A DNA stretch of 64,000 nt. It comes from an uncultured Desulfobacter sp. (lineage in GTDB: Bacteria > Desulfobacterota > Desulfobacteria > Desulfobacterales > Desulfobacteraceae). Of this stretch, positions 1-9,100 are shown piece after piece. The notes beneath the pieces are model-generated. The model worked only from the letters and a program-made list of their open reading frames with translations. It was not told the origin of the DNA and did no database searches. The position numbers and the translations under genes were made by a program. Location of the stretch: positions 6,260,576 through 6,324,575 of the forward strand of contig NZ_OY762614.1 of assembly GCF_963666145.1 (NCBI RefSeq), in the 5' to 3' direction. The stretch's first letter is position 1. Each line of letters opens with the position of its first letter.

Positions 1-37
1 CATTAAATGGTTTTATTGAAAATGTCGAAAAATTTTG

Positions 38-985
38 TTAAATTTCAATTCCCTTAAAAAACTGAATGGTATGATACAGACCTTGGTCAAGATTGATTTT
101 GGGTTCCCACTGCAGATTCTCAATGGCCATAGATATATCCGGTTGACGTTGAATCGGATCATCCGGTGGCAAGGGTTTATATACAATTTTTGATTTGGTT
201 TCGGTAAGTTTAATGATTGTTTCTGCCAATTCAAGTATACTGAATTCTATGGGATTTCCTAAATTGAAAGGACCGGTTATCGTATCTTTTGTGGCCATAA
301 AAGCGATAAACGCGTTTATCATATCATCTACATAGCAAAAGGATCTTGTTTGACTTCCATCTCCATAGATAGTTATGGGTTCGCCTTTGAGCGCTTGAAC
401 GATAAAATTGGATACCACACGTCCATCGTTAGGGTGCATGCGAGGACCATATGTATTAAAGATGCGAGCGACCTTTATGTCCAGGTGGTGTTGGCGACGA
501 TAATCAAAAAACAAAGTTTCGGCACATCGCTTTCCTTCGTCATAGCAGGAGCGAATTCCGATGGGATTGACATGACCCCAGTAATCTTCGGTCTGGGGAT
601 GCACCTTGGGATCTCCATAGACTTCACTGGTGGACGCCTGGAAAATTTTGGCCTTTGTCCGTTTTGCCAGACCAAGCATATTTATAGCACCGTGAACACT
701 TGTCTTGGTTGTTTGTACAGGATCATGCTGATAGTGAATTGGCGATGCCGGACACGCAAGATTATAAATTTCATCGATTTCAACATACAGCGGAAAGGTA
801 ATATCGTGTCTTAAAAGTTCAAAATTAGGTTCATCTAAAAGATGTTCAATATTTTTTTTCTGACCCGTGAAATAATTATCTAAACATAAAACATCGTCGC
901 CACGTTCAACCAGCCTGTCGCATAGATGGGAACCTAAAAACCCTGCGCCGCCGGTAACCAAGACTCTTTTTCGTATGTGTTTCAT
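38..985 (-). CDS. UDP-glucuronate decarboxylase (UDP-xylose synthase), extended SDR family
   Basis: Converts UDP-glucuronate to UDP-xylose in the cytoplasm, a precursor for surface polysaccharide. The 315-residue protein has the NAD-binding glycine motif GGAGFLG at residues 12-18, TSEVYGDP at 119-126, the catalytic motif SCYDEGK with Tyr148 and Lys152, and RIFNTYGPRM at 174-183. These are hallmark motifs of the UXS subgroup and separate it from dTDP-glucose dehydratases and UDP-glucose epimerases. Length is normal for bacterial UXS. Upstream on its strand are about 380 bases without a clear gene, so it probably has its own promoter. No glycosyltransferases are visible next to it, so the polysaccharide served is unknown. 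Family assignment is firm; substrate is inferred from motifs. Confidence 0.88.
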   Translation of the reverse strand: MKHIRKRVLVTGGAGFLGSHLCDRLVERGDDVLCLDNYFTGQKKNIEHLLDEPNFELLRHDITFPLYVEIDEIYNLACPASPIHYQHDPVQTTKTSVHGAINMLGLAKRTKAKIFQASTSEVYGDPKVHPQTEDYWGHVNPIGIRSCYDEGKRCAETLFFDYRRQHHLDIKVARIFNTYGPRMHPNDGRVVSNFIVQALKGEPITIYGDGSQTRSFCYVDDMINAFIAFMATKDTITGPFNLGNPIEFSILELAETIIKLTETKSKIVYKPLPPDDPIQRQPDISMAIENLQWEPKINLDQGLYHTIQFFKGIEI

Positions 986-1368
986 GTGACCGCTGCCTTT
1001 TTATTTCGCATTTCAGGGATATTAACAACAAGATTCTTTCTTCTGGTAGACGGATGTATCGTCGCCGGGAACGTAATCTTCTTGGTGGTCGTCTGCGAAA
1101 TATGTTCAAATAATTGTTAAGTTAAATTTAGTCATATCATCGTAATACAGTATCGTCAAGAACTATCCATACATTAAATGGTTTTTTTAACGAAACTCAT
1201 TAAACGAGGCGATTTAACCTACGAAAACCTAAGAGATAAGGGCATTTTGCACTTTAATCCTTGCAAGAAAAAAAATGCGTTTCAACCGGTTCAGTGCGTT
1301 GATTTTTTCTATTGCCGGAAGACCTTTATCGAAATCAGCCAGCCAGGCAGAATAAAGGCTGTCGTTGA
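986..1368. other. Intergenic region with a protein-like minus-strand reading frame and no assignable gene
   Basis: The part next to 985 should hold the promoter of the UDP-glucuronate decarboxylase gene. On the minus strand, starting inside the 3' end of the alkyltransferase gene, an out-of-frame stretch of about 50 codons runs to a stop near 1220 and has a protein-like composition (SLYSAWLADFDKGLPAIEKI). It has no convincing start and I recognise no family; it may be a remnant of a longer gene. The 14-base string CATTAAATGGTTTT occurs at base 1 and again near 1172. Confidence 0.3.
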
Positions 1369-1833
1369 TCAGACGTTTTCCAGATCCAAAAGGGCTTGCT
1401 TGATATCCAGGCCTCCGACAAAACCGGTCAATTTACCGTTTTTACCAATAACGCGATGGCAGGGAATGATGATGGGGATGGGGTTAGACCTGTTGGCAAG
1501 ACCTACGGCCCTGAATGCCTTGGGATTATTGATCTGCTCGGCTATATCGGCGTAGGTTGCTGTAGTGCCGTAAGGAATCGTTACAAGTGCCTGCCAGACT
1601 GTTTTCTGAAAATCTGTTCCGTTTGGCTGCAGATCGAGACTGAATTGTCTTAGTCGACCTTCAAAGTATTCGGTAAGTTGAAATACAGCTTCTTGGAAAA
1701 TGCTGTTATCTTCTATCCACCCTATTTCAGGCATCTTTTTTTTTCCGCAAACGGGAAAATGAATAAATTCAAGTTTTGTGTTGCCGGCCAGCATCAGTGG
1801 ACCAACCTTTGAATGGAAATATCTATATCTCAT
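1369..1833 (-). CDS. ogt: Methylated-DNA--[protein]-cysteine S-methyltransferase
   Basis: Repairs O6-alkylguanine (and O4-alkylthymine) in DNA by irreversible transfer of the alkyl group to its own cysteine. The C-terminal half carries the diagnostic active site IIIPCHRVIG with acceptor Cys125, preceded by the DNA-binding helix region IPYGTTATYADIA at residues 86-98 and the Arg-finger stretch AFRAVGLANRSNP. At 154 residues it is the short Ogt/MGMT form without an Ada regulatory domain. It ends 464 bases upstream of nothing in particular on its strand; oleC follows on the same strand only 19 bases upstream (oleC ends at 1852), so read-through from the ole operon is possible, though no functional link is apparent. 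Very likely correct. Confidence 0.92.
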   Translation of the reverse strand: MRYRYFHSKVGPLMLAGNTKLEFIHFPVCGKKKMPEIGWIEDNSIFQEAVFQLTEYFEGRLRQFSLDLQPNGTDFQKTVWQALVTIPYGTTATYADIAEQINNPKAFRAVGLANRSNPIPIIIPCHRVIGKNGKLTGFVGGLDIKQALLDLENV

Positions 1834-1851
1834 CTTCGGACAGCTTTAATA

Positions 1852-3504
1852 TTATCCTGTAATCAAATCCCGGGCTTTGAGGGCAAGTTTTTCTCTGAAG
1901 ATCTTGGAGTTGTGCCTGATATCAACAGGGAATTTGTACTCAATAAAAATATATTCAATACCTGCGGTCAAAGGACTCTTTTTGGCAAGTTCCGACAATT
2001 CCAAAAGAAATTGTTTTTCATCGGGAATTTTTTCAAAAGGCTCCACAAAGACCACGGGCAGCTGACGGTTTTTAGGTCCGACCCCGGTAAGCGCACTGCG
2101 GTAAACCTTTTCATGATTGTTGAATATGGCTTCCACGGGGATAGTAAACAAGGTCTCCTCGCCGGTCTCAACCCGGTGGGCCTTTCTGCCGCAGAACCAT
2201 ATTCTGCCCTTGGAGTCCTTCCAGGCCAGATCTCCCATTCGATGCCATATTTTACCGTCCGGGTCTTTTATTTTGGCCAGCAGATCGGCATTGGCATCAC
2301 TAAAGTAGTGCTCGGTGACAAGATCCGCCTTGACCGTTATTTCTCCCACCTGATTTTCAGGTACTTCCTGGGTGTCATGGATCTGTTTGATCGGCTCATC
2401 GGAAATCTGAATCAATTTCACGTTTGTGTCTGCAATAGGCCGGCCCACACACATGCCGAACCCCTGCTCCGATAATTTTCTGGTTTCAGATAAAATCTCA
2501 TGGGAACCAATGGATACAATGGGAACCGCTTCGGTGGCCCCATAAGGTGTATGAATCTGGGTGCTGTCGGACAGCATGGAGGAAAACTGTTCTATGTTGG
2601 CGGGACTCACAGGCGCGCCTGCAGAAACCACCCGACGCAATGAGGGCAGTTTAATTTCATTTTCTTTTCCGTATTTTCCCACCCGGTTCAACAGCGCCGG
2701 AGATGCAAACATATTGGTCACGCCATGATTTTCAATGGCCTCAATAATTTTGACCGGATTGACCTGGGCAGGTTTTGTGGGGTCCATATCAGGAATCACG
2801 GCCGTCATTCCCAGGGCAGGATCAAATAAGGCAAACAGCGGAAACGTAGGCAGATCAACTTCGTCCGGTGCAATCTGAAAATGGGACTGAATTTGACGAA
2901 TCTGGGCCTCAAAATTACCGTGGGTGTATATGACGCCCTTGGCAGGTCCTGTGGAACCGGTGGTAAAGACAATGGCTGCCGTTTCGTTTTCAGTGGTCTG
3001 CACCTGTTTGAACGGTTTGGCCGGAACCCGGTTCAACAGCTGATCCAGGGTGTGTCCACCCCAGAACCAGCGTCGGCCCACAGTAACCCACCGCTTGACC
3101 GTTTTAAAATACCCCGGACGCAGGGTACGAAGCACGTGGGCCTTTTCAATGCCGATAAAGGCCTTGGGGCGACTTTGGGAAAGACATTGCAGCATCCGGT
3201 CAATACCCATACCCGGATCCACCACCACTGGCACGGCCCCCACCTTAAACATGGCAAACACCGTAAGGAAAAAATCCATACCCGGGGTCACCATCAAAAT
3301 GGTGCGGGTTCCCCGGCCAATACTGATACTGTCAAGACCTGCGGCAAGACGATCGGACTGTTCGTCAAGTTGGCGAAAGGTCAACTGGCTGTAAAGAACA
3401 CGCCCGGCGTGATCCCGTGAGGCAGGGTAGACAACGGCCCGTTTAAATGGAAAGTTTTCAGCAGATTGTTTGAGGCTTTGGGCAATATTTGTATAGCGTG
3501 TCAT
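1852..3504 (-). CDS. oleC: OleC-type AMP-dependent beta-lactone synthetase (fatty acyl-CoA ligase family)
   Basis: Last gene of the ole-type operon. OleC enzymes adenylate a 2-alkyl-3-hydroxyalkanoate and close it to a beta-lactone in head-to-head olefin synthesis. The 550-residue protein has the adenylate-forming P-loop TTGSTGPAKG at 181-190, the YGATEA motif at 321-326 and a C-terminal GDLAWKDSKGRIWFCGR motif. The N-terminal and central sequence (VPVVVDPGMGIDRMLQCL) is of the OleC kind rather than classic long-chain acyl-CoA synthetase. The start codon overlaps the stop of the preceding gene by 3 bases (ATGA arrangement), indicating translational coupling. Context with OleA and OleB makes the OleC reading much stronger than sequence alone. 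Alternative: a generic acyl-AMP ligase. Confidence 0.85.
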   Translation of the reverse strand: MTRYTNIAQSLKQSAENFPFKRAVVYPASRDHAGRVLYSQLTFRQLDEQSDRLAAGLDSISIGRGTRTILMVTPGMDFFLTVFAMFKVGAVPVVVDPGMGIDRMLQCLSQSRPKAFIGIEKAHVLRTLRPGYFKTVKRWVTVGRRWFWGGHTLDQLLNRVPAKPFKQVQTTENETAAIVFTTGSTGPAKGVIYTHGNFEAQIRQIQSHFQIAPDEVDLPTFPLFALFDPALGMTAVIPDMDPTKPAQVNPVKIIEAIENHGVTNMFASPALLNRVGKYGKENEIKLPSLRRVVSAGAPVSPANIEQFSSMLSDSTQIHTPYGATEAVPIVSIGSHEILSETRKLSEQGFGMCVGRPIADTNVKLIQISDEPIKQIHDTQEVPENQVGEITVKADLVTEHYFSDANADLLAKIKDPDGKIWHRMGDLAWKDSKGRIWFCGRKAHRVETGEETLFTIPVEAIFNNHEKVYRSALTGVGPKNRQLPVVFVEPFEKIPDEKQFLLELSELAKKSPLTAGIEYIFIEYKFPVDIRHNSKIFREKLALKARDLITG

Positions 3505-4172
3505 AAAAACTTCTTCTTTATTTTATACAAGGTCCCTTTGATCATGCCTTCCGGGGCCTTGGGCATGGCGTCCTTGAGCGGGGCGGTCAGTTTTTGGGTT
3601 TTTGCCAAAGCGTCTTTGGCGTCCTTGATCATCTGTTCAGCCGTCTGATCGATTTTTTCCTGCCCCTGGGTCTGATTGACCTGGAACAAGACAAAGGTTT
3701 CTTTAATGGTTTTTTCTAATTTTTCAAAGGATTTTTTTAAAGACTGCACCTCTTTGTCCCATATCTTTTTTTCACCATCGGCAATCTTCTTTTGATCCGG
3801 ATACTTGGCTGCCACAGCGTCAATGCGGGCGATTTCAGCTTCCAATAAAGTCATCTCTGAATTATAGGTTACCAAGGCATCGTAAAGTTCGGGCATTCGG
3901 GCAAAACAAAAGGCAAGCATCTCATCGGGCAACGTGACATGGGCAAGGGGTACGGATTGATAAACCGGGCCATCTGCGCCGGAGCCTGAAAAAAAATTAG
4001 TGTATGCAAAAAAACCGCCTCCGCCAAGCACACCAAGAATGACAAAAAGAATTATCAGCTTTTTTATTAAAGATTTCTTCTTGGGTTTGGCCGGTTTGGA
4101 TTGGTCACCCGCATTCTCTTCAGCAGCCGCTTCTTCGGGTTCATCCTTTTTTTTCTTTTTTAAAAGTCCCAT
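3501..4172 (-). CDS. Uncharacterised single-span membrane protein with coiled coil, embedded in the ole operon
   Basis: Not recognised as a known family. The 223-residue protein starts with a highly charged Lys/Glu/Ala-rich segment (residues 1-38), then one hydrophobic span (about 40-62, LIKKLIILFVILGVLGGGG), then a mostly helical Lys/Glu-rich region from about 90 to the end that looks like a coiled coil. Predicted topology is a short cytoplasmic tail with the helical domain outside. It begins 50 bases after oleB and its stop overlaps the oleC start, so it is co-translated with the hydrocarbon genes. The olefin product and OleBCD assemblies are membrane-associated in other bacteria, so a role in membrane tethering or product handling is conceivable, but that is inference only. 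Confidence 0.8.
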   Translation of the reverse strand: MGLLKKKKKDEPEEAAAEENAGDQSKPAKPKKKSLIKKLIILFVILGVLGGGGFFAYTNFFSGSGADGPVYQSVPLAHVTLPDEMLAFCFARMPELYDALVTYNSEMTLLEAEIARIDAVAAKYPDQKKIADGEKKIWDKEVQSLKKSFEKLEKTIKETFVLFQVNQTQGQEKIDQTAEQMIKDAKDALAKTQKLTAPLKDAMPKAPEGMIKGTLYKIKKKFL

Positions 4173-4222
4173 TACACCCCAATTTAACGAGCATTCGCCT
4201 GAAAGTCAAAATTGTAAAAATG

Positions 4223-5134
4223 TCAGGACAAAAAGTGTTGAATCAGCTCAAGGGTTGGACCGGGTTTATCTTCGAACAGATAGTGACCTGCATCCTCGAA
4301 CACATGGGTGCGGGATCGGGGAAATCTGTTTTTAAATTCGTTAAGAAAATGAACATCAAAAACAAAATCCCGGGTTCCCCATAAAAACATGAGATGATTC
4401 GGGTCAAGGGCGCTGAGCCCCTGATCCACCTTTTGAACCCTGGCATAACTTCTGTCTTTTTCTGTTATCGGTATGTCCTGAACAAATTTTAAGGTGGCAA
4501 TGCGATTTGCCCAACTGTTGTATGGGGCCACAAGACCTTTTTTAACAGGTTTGGAAAGCTTGTTTTCCGCACCAAGATAGAGCGCACCCCGGGCAAAAAT
4601 GTTGGCACCCAACACAGCCGGTACGGCAAAGGGCACAAGATATTTAATGGCCCAAAGGGCTGCCGGAAACTGTTTGGACGGCGGCAGAAAAAATCCCGAA
4701 GTGTTGGTGATGACGATCTTATCAACCCGGTCGATGTTGTCCAAGGCCCAGGCAAGCCCAATCATCCCGCCCCAGTCATGGACGATCAACGAAATTTTTT
4801 CATTGATATCCAGACTTTTGACAAGTGCGTCCAGGTCCGCCACCCGTTGATCCAAGGTGTAGTCATAATTTTTAGCCGACGGCTTGTCTGAAAAACCGCA
4901 TCCGATATGGTCCGGCGCAATGGTTCTGAAACTGCCAGACAAACCTGTGATCAGATGGCGGAAATAAAAAGACCAGGTGGGATTGCCGTGGACCATGAGC
5001 ACCGGTCGGCCGCTGCCCTGATCCACATAATGCATTTTATTTCTGTTGATCGATGCATAATGGGGTTCAAAGGGATACAAATCCTCAAACCCGGCAGTGG
5101 AAGTAAGCCGGCCGTTTATCGTTCTTGTTACCAT
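4223..5134 (-). CDS. oleB: OleB-type alpha/beta hydrolase (beta-lactone decarboxylase, haloalkane-dehalogenase fold)
   Basis: OleB decarboxylates the beta-lactone made by OleC to give a cis-olefin. The 303-residue protein has the oxyanion-hole motif HGNPTWSF at 49-56 and the nucleophile elbow VHDWGGMIG with Asp120 in the nucleophile position, the haloalkane-dehalogenase/OleB signature rather than the Ser of ordinary lipases. A C-terminal His lies in the EDAGHYLFED motif near the end. The gene overlaps oleA by 7 bases and lies 50 bases before the membrane protein gene. On sequence alone it could be called a haloalkane dehalogenase; the operon with OleA and OleC favours OleB. Confidence 0.85.
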   Translation of the reverse strand: MVTRTINGRLTSTAGFEDLYPFEPHYASINRNKMHYVDQGSGRPVLMVHGNPTWSFYFRHLITGLSGSFRTIAPDHIGCGFSDKPSAKNYDYTLDQRVADLDALVKSLDINEKISLIVHDWGGMIGLAWALDNIDRVDKIVITNTSGFFLPPSKQFPAALWAIKYLVPFAVPAVLGANIFARGALYLGAENKLSKPVKKGLVAPYNSWANRIATLKFVQDIPITEKDRSYARVQKVDQGLSALDPNHLMFLWGTRDFVFDVHFLNEFKNRFPRSRTHVFEDAGHYLFEDKPGPTLELIQHFLS

Positions 5135-6180
5135 TCAACCCCCAGAAAATAACAATTAAGTCCGGAACCCACCCCTAAAAAGGCCACAAAGTCACCGGGA
5201 ACAAAAAATCCGCGTTCATCGGCAATGGCAGCAGAGATCGGCAGGGACACGGACCCCACATTGCCCAGGAAAGGAAATGTGATGAAATCCTTTTTACGGT
5301 CAATGTTCATGGCCGTATAAAATTTATGGTGATGCCCCTCCCCCACCTGGTGGGCAACAAATTTATCCGGCTTATCAGCAGGAATATTCAACTCCTTACG
5401 GAACAACTCATAGGTATCCATGGCCAATTCGGTGCCGTGGTCAAGCACTTTCTGGGCATCGGTACGCATGATCACTTTAGACCCGATGGGCATACCCTTA
5501 TCTTCAAAGCCCCAATAACAAAGATCCCAGTGACGGATGGTATTGTTCACCACCCCGCCTTTGATTTTATGACGCGTAGTCGACGGATTACCCAGGGTGC
5601 CGTCGGTGAGCAAAATTGCCGCAGCGCCCGAGCCGCCGGTCATGGTGGCCACTGCCCGCCTGTAAAAATCAATGCTCTTGTGCGTATTGATCTCGTCAAT
5701 GGTGGCATCAACAATCTGCTTAGCCGTTTCACAGGAGACCACAAGTCCCGCCTTGATATGCCCAAGCTGGATCTCATTGGCCACATGCACCATGCCCGTG
5801 ATCATGCCAAGACAGGCGGACTTGACATCATACACATGGGCCCTGGGTCCCACCCCGATTTTATCTGCCACCGCACAGGAAGTGGCCGGTTCAAATCCGT
5901 CCTGGCACACCCCGCAAAAACAAAGCGCCCCCAGTTCTTCGGGCTTGATCCCGGCTTCATCTAAAGCCCGCTTGCCTGCCACGGCCGCATGTTCGGCCAG
6001 GGTATGGTCCTCATCCCAATAGCGGCGCTCCCGGATACCGGTCAATGCCTCCAGCTGGCCGGGCACAAACCCAACCGTATCAAAAAACGGGGAGAGTTTT
6101 TCATCTATTTCCCGGCTGGTCACGATGTTAGGTGCCAGCTCATATCCAAAGGATTCAATAAACACCTTGTCGTACTTCAT
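5128..6180 (-). CDS. oleA: OleA-type thiolase-fold condensing enzyme (3-oxoacyl-ACP synthase III family)
   Basis: OleA joins two fatty acyl chains head to head by a non-decarboxylative Claisen condensation, giving a 2-alkyl-3-ketoacyl product. The 350-residue protein has the catalytic Cys123 in SACLGM, a His in FVAHQVGEGHHH and an Asn in FPFLGNVGSVS, the Cys-His-Asn triad of KASIII-like enzymes, with Glu97 in GFEPATSCA as in OleA. It overlaps the upstream KS-CLF-DH-DH gene by 4 bases (ATGA) and the downstream oleB by 7 bases, so all are one coupled transcript. No oleD-type reductase is present in the window. FabH is an alternative by fold, but the neighbours argue against it. Confidence 0.87.
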   Translation of the reverse strand: MKYDKVFIESFGYELAPNIVTSREIDEKLSPFFDTVGFVPGQLEALTGIRERRYWDEDHTLAEHAAVAGKRALDEAGIKPEELGALCFCGVCQDGFEPATSCAVADKIGVGPRAHVYDVKSACLGMITGMVHVANEIQLGHIKAGLVVSCETAKQIVDATIDEINTHKSIDFYRRAVATMTGGSGAAAILLTDGTLGNPSTTRHKIKGGVVNNTIRHWDLCYWGFEDKGMPIGSKVIMRTDAQKVLDHGTELAMDTYELFRKELNIPADKPDKFVAHQVGEGHHHKFYTAMNIDRKKDFITFPFLGNVGSVSLPISAAIADERGFFVPGDFVAFLGVGSGLNCYFLGVEW

Positions 6181-9100
6181 CTTCTTCTCCAGTAAGCCTC
6201 AAGCTCCTGGCGGGTTACACCTTCCAATTTCATTCCCATATCCTTGTAAAACACAATTTCAAGGTCATCAGAAAACATATGTGCATCCGCCGTCACAAAA
6301 GGCTGTGGTTCATATCCGATTGATTTTATTTCAATATCGTAAAGTGCTTTTTTAGTAGCCCGGGTCACAGGGCCCCGGCACTTAAGATCACTTTCGTTGT
6401 TTTCCAATACATTATAACTGATGTCATCATGGGGCAGCACCCAGCCCATGCGCTGTAAAAATACCCGCAAGGTGTGGGCACAGCATTCATACATCAAGGT
6501 TCCCGGCATCACCATATCATCAATAAAATGACAGGTTAAAAACCAGTCATCGGGATGGATGTCGGCCTGGGCAATAATCCGGCCCATGCCGAATCGCCCG
6601 CCGGTGGGATCCAGATCAAGCACCCGGTGTATCAAACGCATGGGCCCGCCGGGCAGCCATTGATTTTTTCCGGTGCGTTTTCCTTGAAAATCTGCACCAA
6701 ATGCGGTTTCAAGATCTCCTGTGCGAAGAGCTTCCACCTGGGCATAATCCAAGCTCAGTCGTTCTTTCGAGGCAAACCATTCAGGCGGCGGCCCCTGGAT
6801 GTTTATCTCTTTGTCTTCTTTTTTTAGGATAATGCCGCCGGAATTTTCCACCTCCTGTTCGGTGAAAAAGCCTGCGCATCCATCGCGCATGGAGATAAAG
6901 GGCAGCTGGTTGATATATCCCTGGTAATGAAAAAAGAAAAGATAGATGTCACCCTGCTTTAGAAACCGATCAATCTCAATGTGGTATTCAATGGTTTCCC
7001 TGGGCACGGGCAGGCTTCGGTGGAACGTCACCTTGGCATCCAGCAGCCGGTATTTACGCTTTCCTTTGACCTTGTGGTCGATGCCCAGCCAGGAACAAAG
7101 GAACAGATCGGCCTGGCCCGCTTCAATGGAGATGGAAACAGGGGCTTTGCCGCCGTCCAGGTACCAGGCATTTTCAAGGACATCATGCTGGGTGACCACT
7201 TTTCCGGAGGTTAACGACAGTTTTTCCCCATGCACGGAAACAATGCGATCCACCAGCATCAAAGGCTCAGCGGGCAACCGCACCCGGACCGGATAGGTGT
7301 CAATAATATCGAAATCAGGACCCAGCACGTTGCCTGCTTTTCCCACAGCAAATTCAAGGCATTGCTCCCGGTCCATGAACAGATCGGGGAGTATAGTGGT
7401 TTCCTGGGATGGGCAGATCGGTTCTAAACCGGTCGACACATTTGCCCCCGTTGACAGTGCACCGGCAATGGCAGCCAACTGCTCGGTCATGGCCTGTGTG
7501 TTTTGGGCGGATAATTCCAGAAAACGTTCGTGGGCCCTGGCCGTTACAGCCTGGGTTTGGGCCAGCAGTTCAGGAATATTGTCGCAAGCTCCCCAAAGCG
7601 GTGCTGCTGGCAGCTCAAAACCCAAATCCTCTGTGGAAATCAAATTCCGGGGAAATGGCGGACGGGTCATAGGAATCCGGATGCGGGTAGGCGATGTTTC
7701 ATTTTTATCCTGAGCCAACGGAATATCCGGGCCGTCCCCACCCTGCCCTGGATTCCGGTAGCCAGACAAGACAACATGCCCGGCAATACCATCCCGGGTC
7801 AGGCATCCTGCAACTGCTGTTTGGGGAATACCGGAGGTATTAGGCAAACAGCCTGGAAACTTTCGGGCATATAGACATAATGCGGCAGCCGTAACGGTGA
7901 ACAGGCCTGCGGCCATCCCGGCATGGCCGGACAAAGCCGACGGACAGAAAACAGGTAAGTCCTTGGATTCAAAAACAGAGGTTTCCGCTGCCCCCAAAAA
8001 GTGGGATGCACTGTGGGTGGCAGTACCCAGTCCTATCTCATTTAATGGTATACCGGCTTGGTCCAGGGCCGTTTGCAAGGAGGTTTGAACAACCGTTGAG
8101 CGGAAACCCTGGGCTTGCACACCGGTTTCACCGGCAAGGGCAGCGCCCCCGGCTGCACCCACGCCGTTAACCACGGCATAAATCCGGTCATTATCTTTTT
8201 GTGCGGCCGCCAGGGGTTTGAGAACCAGAGCCACAGCCCCTTCCGAAGGCAATGTCATAGGGTCTGCGCCGGTCAAAACCAGATCCCGGCTAAAACTTCT
8301 GATGTCGCCGGCAAGGTCGACAGCCGCACATAAAAAGGTATTCGTCTCACCGCTTGACAGAGACTTTACGGCAATATCAATGGCTGTCTGTCCCGAGGCT
8401 TCATCCGCAGATAGCGTAAAGCAGGGGCCGCCCAGCTTAAACGCCCGGGCCAGGCGGGATGCCACAATTCCCCCAAGGGCGCCCAATGTTGAATCAAAAT
8501 TTAAAGACGGCCCAATGGTGTCCAGGACATCCTGGGAAACATTGTTGTCCTGCCCCTGGATCTGCCATCTTAAATGGTAATCCGTGGCCCCGAAATCAAA
8601 GTCAATACCCACGGCACACCCCATATTCACCCGGGGCGGTTGTGACGCGTCCGGTTTGGGAGAGATGCCGGCATCGGCCAAAGCCGCCATGGCCGCTTTG
8701 AGCATAATCAGATGCTGGGGAAGAATTTGATGCATCTGGTTGGGGGGGATATTGAAGTCTTTGAGATCAATACTCAGTTCATCCATAAACAGGGTCTGGG
8801 CGTTTCGGATTTCAGGGGGCAAATGATCGGATCTACGCCAGCGGGCTTCTCCCGGACGCCCTGCAAGGGTTTTTCCGCCAAAAAGAAGTTGGGAAAAATC
8901 TCCAAGGTTGGCGGCACCACCTGAAATCAACCCCATGCCCACAATGGCACAAGGAACGCTCTTTTCAACCAGGGCAGGTAAAGCACCTACCGCATAACTG
9001 CGGAATTCAGGCTTAAAAGATTCCACAAGGATCTGGGCATTGATGCCGCCAAACCCAAAGGCGGACACTGCGGCCCGCATAGGTTCTCCATCTCCGCCAG

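Noticed and set aside
38..985. Possible OleD (short-chain/epimerase-type reductase) for the ole pathway
   Set aside because: Motifs SCYDEGKR and RIFNTYGPRM identify it as UDP-glucuronate decarboxylase; it is also outside the ole operon.
5326..5964. Long plus-strand open frames opposite oleA and the PfaC-like gene (also 1813-2475, 6555-6827, 9123-9575)
   Set aside because: They are shadows of GC-rich coding on the minus strand, with His/Pro/Arg-rich unrelated translations.
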